IMG/VR virus record: IMGVR_UViG_3300032156_000015
Location: 1 to 52,013 of that record
Source: a virus
Reading direction: 5' to 3' (one strand)
DNA: 52,013 nucleotides
The notes beneath the pieces are model-generated. The model saw only the letters and a list, made by a program, of their open reading frames with translations, searched no databases and was not told the origin of the DNA. This document shows positions 46,744-52,013 of the stretch, piece after piece (the stretch's first letter is position 1; each line of letters starts with the position of its first letter). The position numbers and the translations under genes were made by a program.

Positions 46744-47522
46744 GATTGGTCTCCTGCATATCGTTTGTACTCCTCAAGAAAAAAAACGCCAGCCCAATAT
46801 CGGTCAGTAAGAGGCCTTGTGCGATATTTCAAGGGCTGTCCTTTAACTGTGTCCTTTAGTATTTTCCATTCCTGCGCGACTTCACCTCCCCATCTAAAAT
46901 GAGACTGCCAGGAGGTCGAGTCACAAGACGTGCAGTGGCGGAAAAGCTTCATGAACCAGGTTTCCGTCAGACCCAGGAGATGAACCCGCTTCCCCTTGGC
47001 CATCGCCCGGGACGCAATATAGCTTGTGATTTGAATGCGTTCCTTTTTGGACAGTGCTCTTCGGAGCTCAGGCTGCGAAATTGCGATGTAGTCCGCCTCG
47101 TTGATTAGCGCATCAGGATTCCCGTCCTCTAGGTGATAGACGTTTATAAGCGACCCACCCCATTGATTTTTTAGTTCTCTTTTCAGCTTTCGTCTCAGCT
47201 CCCAGGCGACCTCTGAACCAAGTTTTTTTTGAACGTCCATCTCGACGGCGATGTCGTTTGCCGTAAAGTATTTTTTTAGGTATTCTATATAATTTTTCTG
47301 CATTATATTACAGAAGTCTACCGTGATGTCTGTCCCAGCTTCTGCGCCCCACATGTAGGTAAAAAGGCCGGAATCAATCATGATATTCTTATACTGCATG
47401 AGCGATTGCTGCTGCGCTTCGGTCAGTTTTTCGTGGTGGTAGAAAGATAGAAGGATATATTTTACATTGGCTTCATGAAGCGCCGAAATCCCTTCTCCGT
47501 CGGCGCCGAAATAGACCTTCAT
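46740..47522 (-). CDS. dpdA: DpdA/TGT-like 7-deazaguanine transglycosylase
   Basis: A 260-residue protein from ATG 47522 (ATGA with the upstream gene). I-M-I-D-S-G-L-F-T-Y (47-56) resembles the D-S-G-G-F motif of tRNA-guanine transglycosylase with its first catalytic Asp (D50). V-E-M-D-V (93-97), H-L-L-G-L-T-E (181-187) and C-T-S-C-D-S-T-S-W (197-205, D201 as the likely nucleophile) follow in family order. It is shorter than tRNA TGT and lacks the zinc-binding tail, as in phage DpdA relatives that insert 7-deazaguanines into DNA. QueD lies two genes upstream. The base actually made is unknown. Local GC is ~40%. Confidence 0.75.
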   Translation of the reverse strand: MKVYFGADGEGISALHEANVKYILLSFYHHEKLTEAQQQSLMQYKNIMIDSGLFTYMWGAEAGTDITVDFCNIMQKNYIEYLKKYFTANDIAVEMDVQKKLGSEVAWELRRKLKRELKNQWGGSLINVYHLEDGNPDALINEADYIAISQPELRRALSKKERIQITSYIASRAMAKGKRVHLLGLTETWFMKLFRHCTSCDSTSWQSHFRWGGEVAQEWKILKDTVKGQPLKYRTRPLTDRYWAGVFFLEEYKRYAGDQS

Positions 47523-47734
47523 GCCGTCACCTCCGCTCCGTTCTCTCCGTCCTCGAGAACGCGGCATCGGCTCAGCGCGAAGCGGCATAGCAGTTCTGTC
47601 GCTATCGTCTCGCAGCTCTTCGCCCCGAAATCCCAGGTGACCCCGAGGCTCTTTTCTATCGTCTCTTTTAAGGTGATTATCTCAACCGTTCGCCCCCTCC
47701 CCCTGGAGGCTATAAAATATTTCGCTGACCTCAA
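47519..47734 (-). CDS. 71-aa protein between QueD and DpdA
   Basis: A 71-residue protein coupled at both ends by ATGA overlaps (47731-47734 and 47519-47522). The segments V-E-I-I-T-L-K-E-T-I-E-K and S-C-E-T-I-A-T-E-L run in the same order as V-D-F-K-V-L-D-E-I-I and P-T-A-E-N-L-A-I-M-L of the adjacent QueD. It may be a half-size T-fold relative, a weak resemblance. Otherwise unassigned. Confidence 0.55.
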   Translation of the reverse strand: MRSAKYFIASRGRGRTVEIITLKETIEKSLGVTWDFGAKSCETIATELLCRFALSRCRVLEDGENGAEVTA

Positions 47735-48072
47735 GGATATTCGACTGAGGCATCCTCAGACTCCCAGAGCCGCAGCTTCCTAAGCACCAGGCCTTCGGGC
47801 AGCCGGCCCGCGATGTCCCGATGAAGCATGATGGCCAGGTTCTCGGCCGTCGGGTTTTCGCACAGGTTGTTCAGGTATTTATGGTCAGGCAGCAGGGGCT
47901 TTATAATCTCGTCCAGCACCTTGAAGTCCACGATCATGCCGCTCGCTATGTCCAGCGGCCCCTCGACAGTCAATTCAAGGTACCATCGGTGACCATGAAG
48001 CTCTGAGCAGATCCCCTTGTAGCCCGGAAGCCTGTGCGCCGAATCAAAATGAAATCGTTTTATTAAGACCAT
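47731..48072 (-). CDS. queD: 6-carboxytetrahydropterin synthase QueD
   Basis: A 113-residue enzyme with all QueD/PTPS landmarks: S-A-H-R-L (11-15, H13), C22-S-E-L-H26-G-H28 (CxxxHGH, zinc His and catalytic Cys), D-F-K-V-L (49-53), D63-H64 and N-P-T-A-E-N-L-A (73-80), and W-E-S-E (103-106). QueD makes 6-carboxytetrahydropterin, an early step to preQ0. FolE, QueE and QueC are not seen in the window and would have to come from the host or from elsewhere in the genome. It heads the QueD-DpdA-ParB set. Confidence 0.9.
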   Translation of the reverse strand: MVLIKRFHFDSAHRLPGYKGICSELHGHRWYLELTVEGPLDIASGMIVDFKVLDEIIKPLLPDHKYLNNLCENPTAENLAIMLHRDIAGRLPEGLVLRKLRLWESEDASVEYP

Positions 48073-48084
48073 CCTTTGCCTCTT

Positions 48085-48486
48085 TCACTCCCCGCGCCGG
48101 CCGCCCGGCCGCCCGTTTATCAGCCCGGCCAGGTTCGCCGGCAGCGCTTTCGTCGTCTCGTTCAGTTCCTTGAGGATCGTCACCTGCTCGATGCCGATAT
48201 CCTTGACCTGTCCAAGGCAGTCCGCATTCTGTTTGACGGTCTGAGCCGTCAGAGAGGCTTCTGTATAATGCGTCTGAATCGCTTGGTCCTCAAGCTTCTT
48301 AGTGACGACCTTGCCGTTCCCGTTCTTGCCGTTCGCCCGGTATGCCTTCCACTTGAGCGCCCCCATCAAGATCTTCTCCCCCATGAAGACGGCCAGCAGG
48401 ATCCCCATGAGGATTGTGCTCACCGGAATCTCTCCCTTGATGCCCTTCACCGCCTGGATCAGTTGCTGCAAAGATGTCGGGTCCAT
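48085..48486 (-). CDS. Small membrane protein (holin-like)
   Basis: A 133-residue protein. V-S-T-I-L-M-G-I-L-L-A-V-F-M-G-E-K-I-L (~22-40) is one membrane span; the C-terminal part (~60-125) is a polar, helical tail. A single span plus cytosolic helix fits class III-type holins or membrane regulators near the endolysin. Start 7 bases after the upstream gene. Role inferred from topology. Confidence 0.6.
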   Translation of the reverse strand: MDPTSLQQLIQAVKGIKGEIPVSTILMGILLAVFMGEKILMGALKWKAYRANGKNGNGKVVTKKLEDQAIQTHYTEASLTAQTVKQNADCLGQVKDIGIEQVTILKELNETTKALPANLAGLINGRPGGRRGE

Positions 48487-48493
48487 GTTTTCC

Positions 48494-49246
48494 TCACTCC
48501 GTCCTCGCGCGATTTCCCCTCGCCCTCTCCAGCAGCGTCCCTATCGCGAAGCCGGCCGCGCTCCACAGAGCGCGCCCGGACCACTTCTCCAGCCACGGCA
48601 CGAAGGCCAGCTTGGACGTCGCGCCGAGCGTGTCCTTGAGGCCGGCGTACTGCTCGTCCTTGAGCTTGACGATGCCCTCGAGGCGCAGGTTCTCGATCCG
48701 GAGCGACGAGGCCTCGGCGGTCTTCGCGGCGATCGACGCCCGCAGCTCCCCTGCTGCCCGGACGTAGGCCGGCTCCCGGATGAGCGTGAAGTCCTCCCAG
48801 TCGTGGAGCCGCGTCGTTGCCAGTCGGAAAGCCGGCAGCGAGAGCTCGACCGTTCCGGCGCCGGCCCTGTACCAGACCTCGGTCGTCTCCAGGATCCGGC
48901 GCGCCTCTGCGACAAGCGTCTCCGGCGGGGCGTCCTTGAGTTTGGCCTGGGCCTCGGCCTCCGCGGCCGCGGCCTTGCGGCGCGCCTCAGCTTCCGCGTC
49001 GGCCCGGGCGAGCGCCCTCGAGGCGACCTCCCCGGCCTTGTCCGCCGCCGCGTGCGCCTGCGCGGCGTCTGCCCGGAGCGCCTTGACCTGCTCCTCGAAC
49101 TGCGCCGAACGCTTCGCCTCCACGGCCAGCAATGCCCGGGCGGCCGCGCGGTTCGATACGATCGTGCCGACGAGCGCACCGATGAAGATGAGCAGGGCGG
49201 CAAGGCCGATGCAGGCCCAGGCCAGGAGCTTCTTGTAGTCCGTCAT
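48494..49246 (-). CDS. Coiled-coil membrane protein (spanin-like)
   Basis: A 250-residue protein from ATG 49246. A membrane span (~9-32, A-C-I-G-L-A-A-L-L-I-F-I-G-A-L-V-G) is followed by a long charged coiled coil (~35-105), a central domain and a second weak hydrophobic stretch near the C-terminus (G-R-A-L-W-S-A-A-G-F-A-I-G-T-L-L). Single anchor plus periplasmic coiled coil resembles Rz-type i-spanins, though it is long for one. It is the first gene after promoter P49389. Confidence 0.6.
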   Translation of the reverse strand: MTDYKKLLAWACIGLAALLIFIGALVGTIVSNRAAARALLAVEAKRSAQFEEQVKALRADAAQAHAAADKAGEVASRALARADAEAEARRKAAAAEAEAQAKLKDAPPETLVAEARRILETTEVWYRAGAGTVELSLPAFRLATTRLHDWEDFTLIREPAYVRAAGELRASIAAKTAEASSLRIENLRLEGIVKLKDEQYAGLKDTLGATSKLAFVPWLEKWSGRALWSAAGFAIGTLLERARGNRARTE

Positions 49247-49360
49247 GATTTCCCTGCCTCTCCCTCCCTTGACCGGCTCGCAGCTAGACCGGCGCACCGA
49301 AGTGACTTGTGGATTTGACGAAAGGATGGAACCGCCGCGGCGTGGTCATCTCGCCTTAAA

Positions 49361-49389
49361 TTTATAGGCCAGGCGCGCGGCCGTGTCAA
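49361..49389 (-). promoter_or_regulatory. Consensus sigma70-type promoter P49389
   Basis: Minus strand TTGACA (49389-49384), exactly 17 bases, TATAAA (49366-49361), directly after the endolysin stop. It would drive the membrane protein, QueD-DpdA-ParB and terminase/head genes. Leader ~110 bases. Confidence 0.75.
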
Positions 49390-49398
49390 GAAGAGATT

Positions 49399-49782
49399 TT
49401 ATTTCTTATAGAGCCAGAGTACCGGCCAGGGCAACGTCCGCGAAACGTCGACATGGATCTTCGTCGGTCCGATGCCGATGCGCCTAAAGCCAGCGGCGAG
49501 CGCGGCCTCTACCCAGCGGAAGCGGACGTTACCATCCCAGCGTCCGCCATCCGGCCGCGGGTCCGCCGCCTCGCCCGTGAGGTGTGCAGAGTTTGTGGCG
49601 CCGCCGACCTCGGCGTTATGCTTCGGGCAATGGCAACCGCTCTCGATGATGATCCGTTCGCCGAGGAAGGCGCGCATCCGCTCAAGCCGCTCGACTAGGT
49701 CCATGCTCACGGCATCGAAGCCACATCCATCCTTGCAGGCGAAGTCCGCCCGCGAGAAGTGCTCCGTCAGGTCGCCGGGCAT
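49399..49782 (-). CDS. Endolysin, peptidase M15 (D-Ala-D-Ala carboxypeptidase type)
   Basis: A 127-residue enzyme. S-A-H-L-T-G-E-A-A-D (65-74; H67 and D74) and K-I-H-V-D-V (108-113; H110, D112) are the zinc ligands and catalytic core of Peptidase_M15_3. The protein cuts peptidoglycan peptides at the end of infection. It has no signal peptide, so a holin would release it. Conserved C residues (16, 20, 50, 52) could form a small extra site. Confidence 0.88.
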   Translation of the reverse strand: MPGDLTEHFSRADFACKDGCGFDAVSMDLVERLERMRAFLGERIIIESGCHCPKHNAEVGGATNSAHLTGEAADPRPDGGRWDGNVRFRWVEAALAAGFRRIGIGPTKIHVDVSRTLPWPVLWLYKK

Positions 49783-49785
49783 GGG

Positions 49786-50097
49786 CTAGTCCGCCTTCTT
49801 TTTTTCGGCCTTCGCATAGCCGACGGCGATCTTCAGGGCCTGGTCGATCGTTTTGAGCTCATCCTCGAAGCCGGAGAGCTGCGTTTTCTTGGAGTCTATC
49901 GCCTTACTCAGGACCGCGATCTCCTCCCGCTTCTGGCGCTGGAAGAGCGTCAATGCGTTGACCACCATGTCCTGCTCGCCGAACAGGGGCCTCTCGCCGC
50001 CGGGCTTCAGTTCTTCCACGATTTTTTTGAGCAGGCCGCTCCTCGGCCTTCCCCTCAAGACGGGGCCTTTTAGATTCGCCTTTTTTCCTTCCTTCAT
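49786..50097 (-). CDS. 103-aa coiled-coil protein
   Basis: A 103-residue ORF from ATG 50097 (ATGA with the upstream gene, GGAGGATCGGA leader). A basic N-terminus (MKEGKKANLKGPVLRGRPRS) leads into a coiled coil (~40-100). It precedes the endolysin by 3 bases. Possible holin-regulatory or virion role; unassigned. Confidence 0.6.
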   Translation of the reverse strand: MKEGKKANLKGPVLRGRPRSGLLKKIVEELKPGGERPLFGEQDMVVNALTLFQRQKREEIAVLSKAIDSKKTQLSGFEDELKTIDQALKIAVGYAKAEKKKAD

Positions 50098-50528
50098 TCC
50101 GATCCTCCTTTGTTTTTTCCTTTTCTCCAGGCCTTCCCGTAGGCCTTCCCGAAGGCCGCGAAGGCGGAGGCGGCCTGCCTCAAGGGTATTGCGACCTCGG
50201 CGAACGCGTCCCGCAACGCCCGCATTCCGCGGCGGAGCGTGCCCATGGCCTCCCACCAGCGGTGCGCCCTCGCGGCGCGCTCGGCGCGCGCCTCCCCGAA
50301 AACCAGGCCGCAGGTCTTGCAGGCGTGGAAAAGGCGGCGTCTTTTCCCGTCCTTGAGCTTCGAGAGGTCGAGCCGCAGGGCGCCGCTCATGGCCCACCAC
50401 ACGGACGGGCTGAACGCGCAGGCCGCGAAGCAGAAGTGGCCGGCCACGAGATAGAACGACGCGGACTCCGAGTCCGAGGCGGCAACGACGTAGGTCCGGC
50501 GCGTGATCCGCAGCGAGCGATAGCTCAT
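50094..50528 (-). CDS. 144-aa hypothetical protein with a Cys pair
   Basis: A 144-residue ORF from ATG 50528, overlapping the upstream stop as ATGA. Residues ~35-60 are hydrophobic and aromatic; H-A-C-K-T-C-G-L-V-F-G-E (~68-79) has a CxxC pair. The C-terminus is basic helical. No known family; a C4-type zinc site is incomplete. Confidence 0.5.
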   Translation of the reverse strand: MSYRSLRITRRTYVVAASDSESASFYLVAGHFCFAACAFSPSVWWAMSGALRLDLSKLKDGKRRRLFHACKTCGLVFGEARAERAARAHRWWEAMGTLRRGMRALRDAFAEVAIPLRQAASAFAAFGKAYGKAWRKGKNKGGSE

Positions 50529-50839
50529 TTCAAGGGCTCTGTTTTCGCCGGAGGTTCCGTAAGGACCGGCCCAGGCCGGCACTCCAACATGTTGCCCCAT
50601 CTTGTTATCTTCATCCCGCAATAAGGACAGACGCGGGTCTCGCCGTGGTTTAATTCGGGTTCAGATTGCTTCCTGCAACCCGGGCAGATAATTCCCGTCT
50701 CGAAAATCAGGATAGCTCCAGGCTTAAATTTCGAGTCCTTGCCCGCCCTGACCACGTAGTCGGCCGCATGAAGGTCCTCGATGCCGAGATAATAGCGTTC
50801 CATGTTCGTCGTCCGTCTTTTTTCGGTTTCGTCTTTCAT
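50525..50839 (-). CDS. Zinc-ribbon protein
   Basis: A 104-residue protein from ATG 50839, chosen because GGAGG lies 8 bases upstream. C-P-G-C (~52-55) and C-P-Y-C-G (~70-74) form a classic zinc ribbon after a beta domain (Y-Y-L-G-I-E-D-L-H-A-A-D-Y-V-V). Possibly a DNA- or RNA-binding accessory factor; unassigned. Confidence 0.65.
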   Translation of the reverse strand: MKDETEKRRTTNMERYYLGIEDLHAADYVVRAGKDSKFKPGAILIFETGIICPGCRKQSEPELNHGETRVCPYCGMKITRWGNMLECRPGPVLTEPPAKTEPLK

Positions 50840-50935
50840 GTTCCCTCCGTTCCCTCCCACCCACCCTCCGGGCACCTCCCGGCCGGTTCGTCTCGACTAC
50901 AAGGAACGGGCCGGATAAGGCCCGCCCTAGCCTCG

Positions 50936-51223
50936 CTAGGTCGTCGGCGGCGTCGTCTTGCCGTTCGCGATCTTCTCGGTGACCTGGCTAATGAAGAATT
51001 TTCCGGTCAGCGCGTAGAATGCCACTTGCAGGAAAATCCATCCGAGGGCCAGGGTGAAGGGGATCCCGAGCCTGACCGCCTCAAAGGCCACGACGGCCAG
51101 CGAGGCCGCGATCGCCAGGAGCACCGAGCCCCAGCCTTGGATGACCAGGCCCAGGCTCTTCAGTCCGTTCTTGATGACCTGGACGCCCAGCACCACAGCA
51201 GCGGCTAAAGCTACCACACTCAT
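50936..51223 (-). CDS. Three-span membrane protein (holin candidate)
   Basis: A 95-residue protein with three hydrophobic segments (~2-17, ~28-48, ~54-76) and a short polar tail. Size and topology fit a class I holin, and the endolysin is encoded downstream in the same direction. No sequence signature confirms it. Confidence 0.55.
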   Translation of the reverse strand: MSVVALAAAVVLGVQVIKNGLKSLGLVIQGWGSVLLAIAASLAVVAFEAVRLGIPFTLALGWIFLQVAFYALTGKFFISQVTEKIANGKTTPPTT

Positions 51224-51275
51224 GCTATCCTCCTTTCCGGGCCGGCGGCGGCCCGAGATTTTTAGCTATGCTTCC

Positions 51276-51539
51276 TCATTCGACGTTGTCCGATCCGTAT
51301 CTCGCGCATCCTATCGTTCCGTAGGACGATCGCGCCGGCGGCCTCAAGAACCGCTCGGGCACGGCGCACCTTTCCTGGATGCCCGGACCGATCCATCCGC
51401 CGACCTGCGCGGCGGACGCCCCGACGGGGTCGGCCTCGATGGGCTTCCACCGTACCGGCCGCTCCTGCCCCTGCTTCCAGCGGCCGAGCGCGTGGCCGGC
51501 GGCCAGGGCGGCGATGGCCAGGAGAGCCAGGCGCCTCAC
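51276..51539 (-). CDS. Small protein with an N-terminal membrane or signal segment (possible frameshift)
   Basis: An 87-residue ORF from GTG 51539 (GTGA with the upstream ORF). The first 18 residues are hydrophobic (R-R-L-A-L-L-A-I-A-A-L-A-A-G-H-A-L-G). After ~residue 55 another frame (51262-51450) gives a more protein-like C-terminus (V-R-R-A-R-A-V-L-E-A-A-G-A-I-V-L-R-N-D). A frameshift in the GGAAAGG region near 51370 is possible. Confidence 0.45.
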   Translation of the reverse strand: MRRLALLAIAALAAGHALGRWKQGQERPVRWKPIEADPVGASAAQVGGWIGPGIQERCAVPERFLRPPARSSYGTIGCARYGSDNVE

Positions 51540-51631
51540 GACCCGATTCCGAACTTCTTAACTATGTCTCCGTGCTCGTCGACGACGTCGACGCTATCGA
51601 TATCCCCGAAATAATGCTCCCTGAGCTTCAT
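51536..51631 (-). CDS. 31-aa coupled ORF
   Basis: ATG at 51631, M-K-L-R-E-H-Y-F-G-D-I-D..., TGA at 51536. It overlaps the next start as GTGA. Too short to classify; coupling is the main support. Confidence 0.35.
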   Translation of the reverse strand: MKLREHYFGDIDSVDVVDEHGDIVKKFGIGS

Positions 51632-51670
51632 GCCTTTATCCCTCGCAATTTGCGATGTAGACCTTGAACT

Positions 51671-52012
51671 TCATCCTTGCCCCCTTCTCGCGGCCAGGAA
51701 GGCGGCCTGCTCCTTGAACGCCTCCTCCAGGACGACGACCTGCTGCTCGTAGCCCTTCCGCTTGAACCACGTCCAGTCGGCGCGGAGGACGTCCCTGCCC
51801 TCGGCCCAGAGCGACTGCCCGTCGGCGATGATGTGGACCAGGAACCTGTCCCCGACGATGCTCTGGATTGACCGCACGACGTGGGCGCAGAGGCCCCAGC
51901 CCTTCGCCTCCTGGAAGAAGTGTTTGGCCCGGGCGAGGTGCTTCTCGTAGATGATCTCGCGGAAACCTCCATAGACGAAGATCCGGCCGACGGCCCGCTC
52001 CTCCTCCGATCC
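51671..52012 (-). CDS. Hypothetical protein, N-terminus beyond the window
   Basis: An open frame from the right window edge to the stop at 51671, about 113 visible residues (R-I-F-V-Y-G-G-F-R-E-I-I-Y-E-K-H-L... to A-A-R-R-G-Q-G). The true start lies outside the window. The mixed alpha/beta pattern with R-F-L-V-H-I-I-A-D-G shows no recognised motif. Confidence 0.5.
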   Translation of the reverse strand, partial: GSEEERAVGRIFVYGGFREIIYEKHLARAKHFFQEAKGWGLCAHVVRSIQSIVGDRFLVHIIADGQSLWAEGRDVLRADWTWFKRKGYEQQVVVLEEAFKEQAAFLAARRGQG

Positions 52013-52013
52013 C

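Overview
The window is an internal piece of a GC-rich, long-tailed (siphovirus-type) double-stranded DNA phage or prophage. Genes run off both ends. Almost every gene is on the minus strand, so the map reads functionally from right to left. Most neighbours overlap by ATGA or GTGA, as expected for translationally coupled phage operons. No integrase, repressor, tRNA, tail sheath or DNA polymerase is visible. The bacterial host cannot be named; consensus sigma70-type promoters and AGGAGG-type ribosome sites are used throughout.

Right to left: (1) 52.0-48.1 kb holds small accessory and lysis genes (holin-like membrane proteins, an M15 peptidase endolysin, a coiled-coil membrane protein). (2) 48.1-46.1 kb is a lower-GC insert with QueD, a 71-aa protein, a DpdA/TGT-like transglycosylase and a ParB-like protein: a candidate 7-deazaguanine DNA-modification set. 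(3) 46.1-35.6 kb is the head module: small and large terminase, portal, Mu F-like head protein, XkdF-like protease, a beta-class DNA methyltransferase, scaffold and major capsid protein. (4) 35.6-31.5 kb holds decoration/fibre-like and connector genes. (5) 31.6-24.8 kb is a ten-gene glycan island (DUF115-like protein, three GT2-like proteins, a GT4-like protein, two paralogous SAM methyltransferases, a TylCIII-type C-methyltransferase, a degenerate cytidylyltransferase fold and one unknown), coupled by ATGA to the connector gene. (6) 24.8-14.2 kb is the tail module: connector/closure genes, tail tube, a G/GT chaperone with a -1 slippery site, tape measure, distal tail protein and a 1061-aa hub whose last 123 residues are 45% His+Asp. 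(7) 13.7-10.1 kb is a separate module: radical SAM/SPASM enzyme, a GFPPCC-motif protein and a glycosidase-like lipoprotein, bounded by two near-identical promoters that point outwards. A plus-strand membrane 'moron' sits between this module and the hub gene. (8) 9.5-3.8 kb is a run of small genes separated by a recurring intergenic element. (9) 3.7-0 kb holds a ribbon-helix-helix regulator, a putative annealase/exonuclease recombination pair and a DUF1376 replication protein.

Promoters near 49.39, 38.03, 9.99 and 3.71 kb (minus), one at 13.73 kb (plus) and terminators near 14.15, 10.06 and 3.76 kb divide the map into late lysis/head, capsid/glycan/tail, radical SAM, small-gene and recombination transcription units.

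The most interesting candidates for new biology are: the radical SAM + GFPPCC pair next to a His/Asp-repeat tail hub, where the enzyme itself ends in a similar HGD repeat; the glycan island inside the structural operon; the compact QueD-DpdA-ParB set; and the repeated leader element of the small-gene block.
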